From assembly GCF_947623445.1 (NCBI RefSeq), contig NC_135248.1, positions 1,984,001 to 2,048,000 of the forward strand: a stretch of 64,000 bases of DNA. The letters are read 5' to 3'. Each line of letters opens with the position of its first letter. The stretch's first letter is position 1. The stretch comes from Clavelina lepadiformis. Lineage: Eukaryota > Chordata > Ascidiacea > Aplousobranchia > Clavelinidae. The notes beneath the pieces are model-generated. The model did no database searches and was not told the DNA's origin. It saw only the letters and a program-made list of their open reading frames with translations. Shown here piece by piece: positions 23,238 through 36,700 of this stretch. A program made the position numbers and the translations under genes.

Positions 23238-26200
23238 TTAACCAGGGGGAGCGTTCGGGAGTGGAAATTCTCTATCTACAGATGACTCGTGTTCCGCATT
23301 TGCCCGACTCCCGCTCGGAGATGACGGACTGTTGTTGTTGCTGTTGTTGTTGTTGCTGTTGTTGTTGTTGTTGTTGTTGCTGTTGTTGCTGTTGTTGTTG
23401 TTGTTGCTGTTGTTGCTGCTGTTGTTGTTGTTGTTGTTGTTGTTCTGTCTGTACACCTCTGTGTGGAAACAATGAACGAATTTAACAACTTGAACCTAAC
23501 TAAGCACAATAAATCAAATCCATTAACAAAAATATTATAATAAATTTGCCAGTTCAAAAATTCAAAAGCGCTAAAGACGGCGAACAATCGAGCCAGCGCA
23601 TACGTCACAAACCTTCCTCTTTTAATTTCTTCAACTTCAGAGCATCGACGTAGGCAGGTGGCGCTATATCGCTGATAAACGATGACGAGCGCGATGGAGG
23701 AGCCGACTCATCTACCACCTCAAGATCCTGGCCTAAAAATAGAAAAGATTGCGTCATTGATGACGTCATTAACCTTTTTCAGGTTAGCCGGCCAAAGGGG
23801 TTGAGTTAGATCAGAGAAACGTAGCAGGTGTAAAATATCCACTCGCTTTTGCAATTCGTATGGATGAGTGATTTCTGACAATTCGGAAGCTTTCCAAGTT
23901 CAGCAACGACACCCGAGTATCGTCCACACCGCAGTTAAAAGAAATCGTTTCAATAAATCCAGATTGTGCAGCAACAACATGCGCACAAATAAGCATCCGC
24001 AATTCGATAGCAAGGTTTTAAATCAAACATTTGAAGCTTTTGGAGAAACTGTTGTCTGTAGTGACTGCTTCAGCCTATCCCGATTTCAGCCTAATTTCTT
24101 TAAAAATGAAGTATGTCAACAATAGTTTTTTGATATTGACGTAAAATATTTTAACCCGCTTCCTAGCGCGTCAACCACGTCATCAATACGAGTCGAGGTG
24201 ACTTTGCCAGACACGGCAGGAATTTTTGGTTTTTTCTTATTTTCCGAACGAGAGAAAATCGCTGTTAAAAAAGAGAGTTGAGCTTGCTTAATGCTTAACC
24301 ATGTAAATATACCGCCACTGTTTCAAATCGCGTTGAGCTAAATCAAGCGCGGTTTGTGCTGGCCGCGTTGTAAAAACTTTACATTTAGCGTTTGTTATAC
24401 AACAAAATTTGCATTTTATTAATCAGTGACGTTTTTACTTGTTTCTGTCCACTTCCTTCTTGTGGTAAATGTCATAGATCAACAGAAGAAGCTTCAACGA
24501 ACTTTCATGAGATTGCGACGGTAAAACTATAAACAATATGACTTCACGCAAAACGTGCTCATGAAAAATACAAACTGCCGTAACTAACGAGCATGACAAG
24601 AGGTGACGTCATTATAAAACGAAATCATAAGTGATGTAACAACTCTGTGTAAATATGAATGTCGTTGGAGTTATTCTCTTTGTTGAAGACGTCCGCAACA
24701 TATTTACGACCGATCGTAAAATTTAGAAAACATTTTGGGCTCTTTCTGTTGCGAACTTCGCGTCCAAGGCAATACAGCCGCAAGTTCTCTGCGATGAAGA
24801 CAGTGACAGGTACAGGACGAAACGGCGCGCTGCCAAACGCCGTTTGCAACAAACGTAAGACGACAATCACAACGCTCTGTGACATATAAGATGAACAAGT
24901 TGGCCTAAACCAGAATCAGGTGTACATACGCTGACACTGAGACCCGAAAACGTTTTGGGAATCGGTTTAAGTCATTTTGTGGGGTTAGATTGTGGCCAGT
25001 ATATAAACCAAACAAACAAACAAAATGGTGGGTGACGAGGTAACGTAATTGACGAGTTTTAAGTTCTAGTCAGTGAACTTATTCATAAAAATCGTAACAT
25101 GGCGGTGTACGAAACAAGCCTTTAGATCAGTTGCGCCTAACCCGGGTTCAGCGGATCCATGGGGGTCCCTGACGTAGGGGTCGCGAGTTACACTTTATTT
25201 CCTCAAATATAGCTTATTACGTAACAATTTGTTGGACAACAAGTTGGAGCCAGAGAGAAACTTTGCAACTTGACTTAGATTTAATGCCAATATTTTTGTC
25301 CACCTACCAACATAGCCTAAGTTATCATATGCTGGAGGTTGATCGGAATAGGGTAATTCCCCGTTTCGATGAGCGCCATCGTCATCACCACCACGCATTC
25401 TCCGCAGAGCTGACATCCGATTCCGAGACCGGGACCGTCTATCGTAGGTTCTGCGGGCGTACCGGTACCTAGACAAATAAAAAAAAAAAACTTGAGAGCT
25501 TATACTCTAAGGTTTTCTTGAATTTAAGGTATGTACATAATGGTTATATTAAACTTTTGGTTAAAGGCCATCCGCACTGAATACAGTAAATGGTCCTGAA
25601 ATTATCCCGTAGCACTTGTGAGATAAGATAAAGTTGAGATAATGTTACATCAACAGTGTTCGAAATTACACTGGCGCATGTACACTACACAATAGCAGGT
25701 ATTCTCTATTTCGACTTCTGACCGGTGGATAAGATTTTCAACCGCTATAGTTAACGATTTCTCAACGCTAACGCCTTTATGAAGTAATTGCGTAGTATGT
25801 ATGCAAAAGCATAGAGAAGACATTGCATTGTGCCTTCAGAATTCTGAGACCAATTATTTACCCGCCACAGCAAAAGTACAAGTTACTGTTTAGAAACATT
25901 TTGAGTCATTGTAAGATGTTCGGGGACGGCGCAAAGACTGTAATGACTCACCTGTTAAGCGCCATACAGCAGGGCGGGAAACTCACAAGTATGAAAAGAA
26001 TCCCGATGTAATTCGGAAGTTGATCAAAATGAACGACGAAGACTATCCCGATCGAAAAGAAAACAAGTCCGGTAAAAAACCCAGATATGCACTGGCCCAG
26101 CCAATGCTTCGTGTAAAACCGGATAAAACCGACGTCATTCCGCCTCTGGCGGCGCGTACGCTGCCGATTTCGGGAGCTTCGGTTTGTGCGAATTACGTTT

Positions 26201-27129
26201 GAATCGGTCGCGATCGATTGGTTGTCGTGTTCAATATGGGGAGGCGGCTGATAGTCCAAGCAAACCCCAATTTCATCTTCAGCTGAAGTTGTGTTTGATT
26301 GGCCGCCGTTCTCATCGTCCGTTATAGTGGGTGGCACGTTACTAGTTTCTGCTGTTTCTTCAGTCTCCGGCAAAGCTTGTTCGGTTTCTTGTGGTTCTGT
26401 TGTTTCTGCGCAAATTAAAAATTTTTAAATGACAATGTTCGTACTCGTAGTGTTTGCAAAAATACAGTGAGCTCAATAGGTCTAATGACCATACCGTAAA
26501 AATGAAAGTAGAAAACAAAGCGAGTGTTACAAACAACAGACAAACAAAGCCAGTGTTTACATTCAGTGCGTTACTCTTAACAATGGTTTGCTGCATATTA
26601 TACTTAAACTTACCAAAAGATCACTTAGGCTCAGAAATACATTAAAGTCACTAAAGTTTCACGTTTTGGTTTGTAAAAACGACGTAAGTAAACATTTTAC
26701 AGCTCTTGTAACTTTTAATCTAATGCTGCAATGACACGCAGGCGAAACTCGTTACAAGGTGAAGGAATGGTTTAAATTACTAATAGTTATTAAAAGTTTG
26801 CATAAATTAATTTTACTGTGTACGCAGCTTGCCCGGCAAAGCAAAGGCTACTTTGAGTTATCCGGATGTTTGCGTCAAATAAAGATGAGTTAACGGAGGC
26901 TTCAACTGTATGCTACCTACTGTATAGCCTACCTACAGTCGTACATCCAGCCTATATACAGTATTATCAATATACACGTATAGTGATGTATGGATAATAA
27001 ATCATTCCGTTTGTTTTCAAATTGTGAGTCTAGATACCCACCAACAATCTCAGTGGCAGATGTTTCATCCTTCTCGCTTTCTTCTTCTTCATCACTGTGA
27101 GCTCCGCCTCCTGTTTCTTCCGGATTCAT
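23238..27129 (-). CDS. Unrecognised two-pass membrane protein with two PPAY motifs and poly-Asn tail
   Basis: Six-exon minus-strand model: 27042-27129, 25952-26405, 25308-25468, about 24156/24190-24261, 23613-23732 and 23238-23458. The start MNPEETGGG leads an acidic N-terminus. Next comes a basic stretch (RNRQRTRRQRRN, about residues 108-119), then two hydrophobic segments (about 136-155 and 162-180) separated by HFDQLPN, which suggests a membrane hairpin with both ends cytosolic. A second basic stretch (RRSRSRNRMSALRRMR) follows. PPAY occurs in SDQPPAYDN and again in DIAPPAYVD; such PPxY motifs typically bind WW domains, for example of Nedd4-type ubiquitin ligases. The last exon encodes a poly-Asn run broken by Ser and ends PLPNAPPG. 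The N-frame is chosen over poly-Gln and poly-Thr because the acceptor after 23459 and the incoming phase 1 select it. Weak point: the donor of the fourth exon is ambiguous (24155 fails phase; 24189 fits; a phase-0 pair is also possible). AATAAA overlaps 23228-23233, just after the stop. I do not recognise the family. Confidence 0.7.
23325..23445. repeat. GTT/GCT trinucleotide tract (codes poly-Asn on minus strand)
   Basis: About 40 triplets of TTG/TGT/GTT with CTG interruptions. Read on the minus strand in the gene's phase they are AAC with scattered AGC codons (Asn with Ser). The other frames give poly-Gln, poly-Thr or, on the plus strand, poly-Cys, which no splice context supports. Confidence 0.9.
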
Positions 27130-27524
27130 AATTATCGGTTCCGGTATTCGGCTGCACAGTTACGTCAGTTATTTCTTCAAATGAATGCCCTAGGCCGTAG
27201 CTACATTGATACAAACGAGACCGTTGCCGCCGTAACTATTCTGCAATTCTGGTACAAAACAATTTCAGTTCTAAAATAACCTTAACCGTACTTGATATAT
27301 ATGACTCGGTAAACACTTTACCCTAGCTACGGTTTTGATATCTCCAACGCTTTAGAAAAGAAGTAACTTAAAAACTTTGGGGAACCACGTCAAATACAGT
27401 TGTGTACATTGCAATAAGACTTTAGACTAGAGTCTACGTAGAACTAGCTTACACATTAACTTTTTAAGCTAAATTTCCCGTTAAAACTTAATACAAATAT
27501 AACTGTAGCAGTGTTTGGTTTAGT

Positions 27525-27896
27525 AGCGTACGTTGTTCGGTGAACCAACCCAACGCAAACTAGTACAGAAAATGAAAAATGGATACAACCGTTGAACAAC
27601 ATCACCGAGAATGTGAAATTTTCCATTAACTCAAACGGTGGAACGTATTTTGATCTGGGAAATTCTATGATTTATGTCAAAGCTAACATTGCGAAGGAAG
27701 ATGGGATTAATCTTGATGACAACGCCGTTATAACTGGAGTGAATTATATTGGATAAATTCCTTATTTCCTAAAGTTTATTTTACGCTTGATTTCTGCATC
27801 AAATATACCCATAAAGCAAACCCACACCGAGCGTACTTGGAAACCTTGCTAAATTTTGGAGAAGCAGCTTGTTCTAAAAGAACAGATATTCAATAA
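27525..27896 (+). pseudogene. Broken remnant of Polinton/adintovirus-type capsid protein gene
   Basis: From 27544 to 27753 one frame is open and contains NPTQTSTENEKW, NGGTYFDLGNSMIYVKANI and GVNYIG. It then meets TAA at 27754-27756. A short recognisable piece (LISASNIP) follows from 27787. From 27819 a different frame carries NPHRAYLETLLNFGEAA and ends at TAA 27894-27896. This order and these motifs match the N-terminal part of the jelly-roll capsid proteins encoded by Polinton/Maverick elements and adintoviruses, often labelled F54H12.2-like in animal genomes. Only the beginning of the family protein is present. With at least one frameshift and internal stops it cannot be a working gene. 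No DNA polymerase, integrase, protease, ATPase or terminal repeats were recognised nearby, so this is an isolated fossil 5' of the PPxY gene. Assignment rests on remembered family motifs. Confidence 0.72.
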
Positions 27897-30797
27897 ACGG
27901 GGTTAGTATTAAATTACGACTCGTTAGAAGTGAAGACGCGTTTAATTTCATGGCTGCAACAGTGATTAAACATGTGTCTTATTAAATTAAACTAACTAAA
28001 TTAACTAATTCCAGGAAAGTTAATCTACTCAGCCATATAACGATCACAGTAATATCAACAATACAATGCAATCTTGTAAGTTTCATAGACAGCCAATAAT
28101 GTCAATACTGGTCTAAACCAGTTTAATCGTTTTGTTTTCTTGCTTGTTGGATGTCCCGGAAAATTCAATTTCACTAACTTGGTAGATGTAAAAATACCTT
28201 GAAGGGTTGCGTAGAAAACCCTGCCAACGGTATGCAATTATGCTCCCTAATTTCGGCTCATCCCGTTAAAAACAGCAAGTCATACTAGCTGAGTCACGTG
28301 ACTGCGTCTTCCAAAACAAACTTCCAGTGGTGCGCGCTGTTATGCCCAAATCGCTTGTCAGGTCTAACACAACACTACACGCTTCTAGAAGCTGTTTTAA
28401 CGGGTATGTCGCAAACTTTGCCAAATCATTGTTTTTACAGAACGTTCTTCCAGCCTAAAAGCATTTCATCAATACAAATTCAAGGTCACCTCTCAAATGA
28501 AGACGAATTCTTTTCACAACTGTTAAACTGGTTATTTACCCCAGGTTACTACAGTGCCACTGACCTTACTCAGGAAAGCATAGTGTCTTTCTTTCTATAG
28601 CCAACAGCTTTTTTCAATTGCAGGTGCTAAACCCAATTTCATCAATTGTCTGACCCAACATCGCAACATATATTATTACTGTGCGCCACAATATAACCGG
28701 CTATTTCATGGGTAACCCGTCCAAACGCAATCGATTTAATACCGATATATAACAACCAAATATTGACAGAAATCGGCTGCCTTCTGCGTTTTGTCGATTA
28801 TTTACAAATTCGGAATAAACGGTCTGCACAGTCTAACTGTAAAACATTGATATCAGCTGCTGACTACTTAACAACCTCATAAAGTCCTATACCGCACAAT
28901 CGCACCCATACCTTACCGGAACGCCTACCCTGTGAACCGAACTTTTGTGTTCAAGTCATAATAGCTCCTCAATCTTTTGCATTGATTAATCTTAGTGGCT
29001 TATTACCGCCTTCCGTCTCATTCGATCTATGTTATCGAATAAAGATGACGTTATTCAGTCTTTATTGCATCACAATGCAATAGACAGCACATTGTGCGTG
29101 TTTTCTGCACGTCTGATGACGACTTTTTGTAAATTCAATGGGTAGAGCAGCCATAAGCCCAAACCGCGTGTCTGTGCATGCTGACTCTTACTTGGGCCCA
29201 TAAAAATCGTGTTTTACAGTTCCTCTCAAGTGAACAAAGTTAAGACGTAACTAGTTTCTGCCTGACCTACCCTGTTCAGCGGACCGTTACAGAGCAAAGA
29301 CCCCTAAACGATCAAATCTTATCATAAAGATAAAACCAGCCAATTGATTGTTGCAATGCTATTTTGGCCTGCAATCGGACACAGTCACCCAAACAGTAAT
29401 TTGGGTTGTTCCTAGAGCCTATATTTTTAAGCCGTCACGATCCATTTAGCAAATGTTTGAACACAATAGCGATGAGGTTGGTATTGTAAATTGCCTTTAG
29501 TAACCTGGACCGCTTCTAAAGAAATGTGCGCAAGCGAAACATGAAACCAAACAATCGTGAGCTTCGCTGTGAAAGCGACTAACGATGTCTTTTGAAGCAG
29601 ATTTTTTATCAGGGTTGATATACAATGTTGGAATTTCTACATCAATGATTAACCAGTTATCTTTATGTAAACACTTAGGCGAATGTAACGCTTATAGCTA
29701 TACTCTATGCTGTTTACAGAAGAGGATCTTCGTTTCGAGTGTGGTGCTATAGTGTCAACAAATTTTCAAACACTGCACTCAGTGTTTCTAAGAAACTCAG
29801 GGTTGAATCTTTCAGTTACGAGGCCTTTAGTTCAATTGGGCCACAGTTTTCATGTTAAAACTTTCTACAGACCTTCTTAATTTAGCTTAACATGTATTGG
29901 CGTTATAGAACCAAAATTTATTGAGTGAAGCATAATGAAAGTGTTTCTTATTTTATTTTTAGAAATGAATGGATTCTAATAACTTCCGTTGCAGCTTTGG
30001 TGTAATAATATGGTAATGGTTTACACCAAAGTTTGATTGGTTTGATACCAATTTAAGGTAACAGTTTTTAACTGTGTGATCACAACTCGAGCTCAAAATA
30101 TTTACATTTTGACGTAGCAGTATCTACGTGAAGCAAACATACTTAACTTATTTTTGCTGCGTCATGTTAATTGAGCAAAGTCAATCGAGTGCAAAACAAA
30201 CTTGCTGGTAACTGCTGACGTTCAGTACATTTTATTTGCTTTATAACAAGTTTTACTTCTATAGCTTCACGATAACTACCAGTAATAGGCCCTCGTTGGT
30301 GCGACACAGTTCGATAAATGCAATCTGGCGACCCAACGAACCGCAACAAACCATGAAAACCCGACTTGTTGAGTGTCAGTCAAAAGGATCATATCACATA
30401 TTTCTACTACACTCGTTATGCGTACAGTTTCGCTCAAATCCAGCAAAATGGCCAAAGTATTTTCGATCTTTTATTATTTTGGTCTATACTGAAGTAAGTC
30501 TATTTAAAACTGTTTATTACATCACAACAAGCAAGGAAGAACCGATTGAATTACTTATTAGAACAACAGGCACAAGTTTTCTCAAAAATCTTGACCTAAA
30601 GCCTGTGGATATCAGAGTTGCCTGGAAAGGAATCCACGAAGTGGCTGTCTTAATTGGCAAGTCAAGACTGTATAGCAAGCAACGTTGTTGGGCACTGTAG
30701 TGTTTAAAAGTTAAAAGCATAAATGATCATCAGCGTGAAAATAGGCAAATATTGCTGCCGGTTCGGATCAGTTAAATTTCATTGCTCAGGCTTCAAG
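27897..30797. other. Intergenic region without supported gene
   Basis: No exon chain or known motif. The largest open frame (30236-30700, plus, about 150 codons) has no recognisable domain and runs into the 3' flank of the protease gene. No further Polinton genes were recognised. Confidence 0.5.
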
Positions 30798-33700
30798 TTA
30801 GATTTGAGGCGGACGCTCAACGTGACTTTGGATAAAATCAAGAAATGAAGCGACCCTTGTGTATACCCCCGGTTTTGTTTTTTGAGCGCAACCGTCGCCC
30901 CAGCTGGTCACACCCCACAGGATGAAATTGGTGCCCATGCCATTGATATCACGCATGCATGCGAGCGGGCCACCGCTGTCGCCCTGGCAGGAGTCGATCC
31001 CTGGGTCCTGAAAAAAAAAACGATTTAAGATCTCTATGACAGAACAGCAATAGAATGTAATCAAACATTTTGCCTATAGCTCGGTTTGCACAGAGCGAGG
31101 GCTCCGGCAATGGGCATATTTGGATTTTGTTTGTTCTTCTACAGCAAAATAAAATAGAATATTAAGCATGTACATGTAATCTTTAATACTTCATTTTTAA
31201 TCTTATACCATCATCATAGAAACAAAATAATATTCACTCCATGTGCATCAAGAGATCCAAAAAAATTAGTTGAAACACTGATATTAAGCAAAATTAACCG
31301 AAAGTGATCACGTTTGCGTAAGTTCACGCAATATTTCACGCAGTAGATCGTAGAACTGCAAGTTTACAACCATCAAAAACAGCCTACCGCCGCGCAAACT
31401 GTGTTTGGAACCAGTCTGAAGTTTCCGCTGCGGTCTCGGCCGTACTTGGTGCGGCAACTGCCATGATTCTGGATCGAAACTTTTGCTTTCTGCATCACGT
31501 GTGGGTATCTGCTGGCACCTAAAAAAGATAGAACAAAACCGTTTACCGCATACTGAGTATGAGATGCCAGTGGCGCCGTGACCTTTTTTGCGTTGTTATA
31601 ACGATTTTAGTTCAATAAAAGTTGCCGGTATAGAGAAAGCAAAATGCAGATACGTAAAACAAGCATCAACATTTTGGGATTAGATTGGATTATTTGTTTA
31701 AGAAACTATAGCGCATGAATTGCGTATTGAAATAAAAATTACTAAATAGCGATGACCACAGTAACTATAATTTAGTAGTCTCATTATTACCAAAACAGTA
31801 AACCACATGCAAAGCCGGTGTTAAGTGTTTTATATCGATAATCGATATATTCGTGTTTTAGTTACTATCACCGGTCATAAACGGTTTTATTGTCAAATGG
31901 ACTACAGATTTGCAGGCTCTTTGTGAAGGAAGGTATTCCATGCACAGTACGGTCTTATTTTGCACGTCACAAAGCCACATCAAGGTTTTCTCTTTTCATC
32001 CACAATACCTCGACTATGCGCAAATAAACACCTTTGATATAAACAAAACACCTGGCACGACGTCATAGACTACGTGACCGGATAATGAAGCTTTTGCAAC
32101 ACATTTACATGTTTCCGGCCATAATGTGCTATTTAATCGTGACATGATAATCTTTATTACGTCACAATTATAGTTACCGAAAGTGTCTGTCCAGTTCATG
32201 GCGCCCCAGCCAGATATTTCACAAATGGATTTCGCGTCGACGGCGTCACCGCTTAGCGGCAGGCAAATGGGCTGAACGAACTTACTACAAAATGAAAGAA
32301 AGCAAAATGTGATTGAATTCGAAGGCCTTTGTGGAGTTAGTTGCACGAATTAAGACCAAATCGATCATACGCTCCAATGAAGACTTAATTTTCTTCTATC
32401 AATATTTCATTGACTGGAAAGCGGGCTCTGACCTGATTTAGGTTTGATGTACGGTACAAAAGTTATATTTCAGGTTCTTCTTGAACACAACTGAACTACT
32501 TTCTTTTGTAAACAAACTGAATTAAAAGTTAAAACAGCGGATTGCATGACTTACTGCACTGGTCAACCCACCAATCAGCTGTGCTTTGTTTCCCTCATTT
32601 CAGCAACATAGATTATTGTAGGTCTTTTAATTACGTTACATGGTAAGCAACAGATGTCTTTGGTTTCTTATTTAATTAAAATCACAAAACTAGAAACGCA
32701 TAAAATTTAAGATGATCTTTTACACGGAGAAACAAAGCACTAAAAATACAAGATAAAAAACATGAGCAAGCGGCTACATATGTATATGTCAAAGAAACAG
32801 CTTTACCTGAACCGAATGCACGTGGACGGTGTGTCATTTGGTGGTTGAAGCTCAATAAGAGCAATGTCGTTTCTTGGTGTGGGAAAGTGAGTGTAGTTTT
32901 CAGGAATGAAAACATTTTTGATGTCATATTCCTGCAGCGTAATTAAGACTTGTTAAAATTCCTTCCGCTCCTGCAGTTTACTCACGCTCATCCGAGCACG
33001 ACTACCACTCATGCAATGTACTTGCAGTTACGGAGCATAGTATACTGTAAACCGGACAAGAACTTAAATTAAACATAAATTTTTAATATGTGGAATTAAG
33101 TTATGAAGTCATAGAACAGGAGCGTATGAAATTCGTTACGTCAACGACCTGTTGGTCTTCGGAGTAGATGTTTCCCGCCTGGTCTTCATCGTTGTAAAGG
33201 TCTCCGACCCTTACCAAGTAATTGCGCGTGCCGCTGCACAGAAAAAGGGAGTGGCGTTAACGGCTTGTTGAGCTACAGATGAAACTATGATAAAACTGAG
33301 GGTTTTTGCTTTGACAGCGCGCGACAAAATTCATTTTTCTAAGACCTTATTGATTTGCCTTCAAGTGAGGAGAAAGTTCAAAAACAAGTCGATGGTGACG
33401 AACATCAAGGCTCTTGTGATGTCATAAAGGTAATCACAGACAACGTTCATTCGCAAATATAAAAATTTAGCAGTGCCTACTGTATATCACGTAAGTATCC
33501 GTTACAGCTGTATAGTTTGCTCTAACTGCCAATGGCTTGATAGGTGACAGCCTAAAGCCCAATTACGGCAACCAGTAGACCTTCGGTTTGACTGGTAGCC
33601 TATGTTTTCCAAAGGATACCGTAACTTCACGGATGCAAATGATTAGGCTACCTTGCCGAAGTTTTTCTGTTTAGAACAATCGTAATTTATTCAATTTCAA

Positions 33701-36700
33701 TGCTTCACATTGCTAATTTCTTCACATGACGCCTAATTGGACATAGCCTAAACTTCTATGGCCTACATTTCCTGACTTCAGTTGACTACCGCGCGTGGAA
33801 AGCAACAGCAGCAGAATGTTGTCAAGCAACCTGATTAATCTATGACGTAACAAAAAAAGCCTTGAACTACGTCACAATGAAGCCAAAAACTGACGTTTTT
33901 CTTTTGCTGATAACTACCTACAACCACTCAAGTTACTGTGAGCAGCAAAACAAAACTTAACTATTATTAGACCAAGTTCTGGCTAAAAACCTACGCATTT
34001 GCCACGCAATGAGCCGCAGTGATGAGCCAGCAAGACTTGATTATACTCGCGCCGCACAGATGGTTTCTGCCCCACGGAACCACAGTTTTTCTTCTCAAAG
34101 CCGCCTTCAAAAGACATCAACAATGTTCACTTTCGCTACTAACAAACAAAGTTGAACTGTGGCAATAAGATTACGCAACAGAGAAACTTGTACATGGATA
34201 AAAATGCGACTTTTATACAGTAACCGCGGACATAATTAAAAAGTAAATGCAATATCAATTTGAAAACTAACCTGCCATGGGAATTCCCCCGGTTTCGCAT
34301 TTTCACCGCCGATGATTCTGCTGGCGGCTGTGCTAAGCCCTGGACGTGCCCCGCACTCAACTATAGACCCAATATAATGTTTAACAATTTAACACTGCTG
34401 TGAGGGCTGAAATTATCTTAATGGTATTATAAGCTATAAACATAGTTATTTAGAAATGATGATCTTTGTCAAATTTAAAAATATCTAATGATTGTTGTCA
34501 TTTTCCCAACCTGACGATCGGACATCTGAAAAAAAACAAAAATAACAGAATCAGCGAAAAAGTGACAATTGGTTATTGAATCTGGGTTCTATTAGGGCAT
34601 AAAGAAGGTTTGTTTGAAACCAGCGGGGTCATCGATGCCTTATATCACATATAGGCCTATAGCGTGAAAACAAAATCAGTGATCAAAAGAATAAGAAATA
34701 TAACAAACACGTTAGGCATCACATACACTTGTACAATTGATTGTAAAGTTGCTTAATTTGGAGGCTTATTATCTGGTTAATAATCATCTTGATTATTTAA
34801 ACAATGCTCGAGTTTCAGCTTTTGTCATACCCACTGTCCTGTCGCGTTCTTCCAAATTTTTGTGTATGACGTAATATTCGACAAAGTCGCCCCCGTATGA
34901 CCTCATTTTTACGATGTTTTCGTGTCCTATCTGGTCATCCACGACAAGGATTGGTGTCCCGTTCAGTTGGATTGTGTAGTTTCTCGCGCCCACTAAAATG
35001 AAACCAAAAAAGATGACTTAATTTTATAACACGTCACAATTACGACACCTTAACCTACCCAGGATGAGAAGTCTGAACGACTGGAATTTAGAAATGTCTT
35101 TATGATAAACGCTGTGCAGCATGACGTCAGCAAATTCATTGTCAGCGCCGTGGAACAAAGCCTGGATCTGGTAAGAGTTAATAAGCGTTGCCGATAATGA
35201 AGTTGACAACAAACTGACAACATAAAGGTAATTATAGCGTCATAACTTAGATATTAATTTAGGTATTGGGCTCTAGCATGTTCCACTGGATCGTCAGCTT
35301 TCGCTGTAGCTGTAGAGCTTTAGGACCTTTACGCAACGCATTTGCAGCTTTTTGAAAATGTTATTTTAAGCACAAGGCCTGTGAGAATAGCTCATGACAT
35401 GGCTTAGTGCAGGGTGGTCCAAACCCTGGCATGGGGCCTTTCGGCTGACAAAAGGTTACAGTATTCTAACCGCACGCAACAACAGAGTCAGATAATTCAA
35501 CAGGTGAATTAAGTTTAGATACTCATAAGCCAAAAGGCTCTTCAAGACTACAGAGTTCCACTATTTGCGGCCCACAATGTTTTCCTTCAACCTTAATTGT
35601 GGCCCTTCGTGCTGGCAGTCTTGGACCACCCTGGCTTAGTGGAGAAAGTTGGAGCAGAATTGAAAGTTTGTGGCCTACATTGTAGGTTTTGACATCGAAA
35701 TCAAATTATTTCTTGGCGAATTTGCAGAACCTTTATAACTGTCGTAGCGCTGCCGACTGTGCCTAGCATGAAACATATTGAGTAGTTTAAGCACTTCTGC
35801 ATCCATATGATTACCGTTTATCTTGAGTAACTCTGTAGTCTCTGTTTGCTTAAACTTAAGTGAATCAGTCTCAAAGTGTTTTATCGTTCTCTGTCTCATC
35901 ATATCTTATTATACTCTCTTTCTCTCTCTCTCCCTCTTTCGCTGCCTATTATACGTCACATACGCTCGACTGTAAGAGCTACGACGTCATCTACTGTATT
36001 AATTAAGATCTTGGTTTGGCTCCTGCAAAAACTTCAGCGCACCCCGACATTTTGAAATTAATGAGTGCACTGAAAATGAAAATGTACGGCCAGTAGTTAG
36101 GTTTGAGGTCTACAGTACCCGAGTTAACTTCACAACTATAATTACACTCTCTACCACTCTCTACATACCAAGTGACGGCGAGGTCTGAATAGAAGCACGA
36201 GAGGTTGGCATTGAGGCGGCTTCCCGCTGCCTCTAGGTGTCCCACCAGTGCATGAAGTAGAGTCGCTGATCAATCGAACTTGACTGACCTTGTTTAGGAA
36301 AGTCCCTTCGAGAATTATTTCATCTCCCGTGTTTATGGGCTTGTTTACGTCGAGAAAAATATACTCTGCGAAAAATGAAGTTATTGAATGATGCGTGGAG
36401 TCGCAAGTTACATGGCGCTTGAGCGTACCACAGAAATCATAAATCGCAAACTCTGTATTCGTTATTGCAACAACATCCAAAGATATTTTACAATCATTCA
36501 GTTACACAACTGCGGTTTGTGATTTACCCTGAAAAATCTGGTTTCGTTTCGTATCTTTTATACAAGACCCTTCAGATTAGACCTATAATAATTTCATTCA
36601 TATCATATCATTCAAAACGCTGCCAGGTTTAAGGCTGAACATGCCAGCTTTATAATACTTCTTTTTTATTCAGTTTATTGCCTTTGTACCAAAAACTTCA

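Noticed and set aside
23261..23485. Poly-Cys, poly-Gln and poly-Thr readings of the triplet tract
   Set aside because: Splice phase from the upstream exon selects the Asn frame. The poly-Cys plus-strand frame has no gene context.
24704..24898. Cys-rich minus-strand frame between exons of the PPxY gene
   Set aside because: The acceptor phase fits but the only nearby donor breaks phase into the next exon, and no family is recognised.
30236..30700. 154-codon plus-strand ORF
   Set aside because: No domain, no splice or poly(A) context, and a frame this long can arise by chance in 64 kb.
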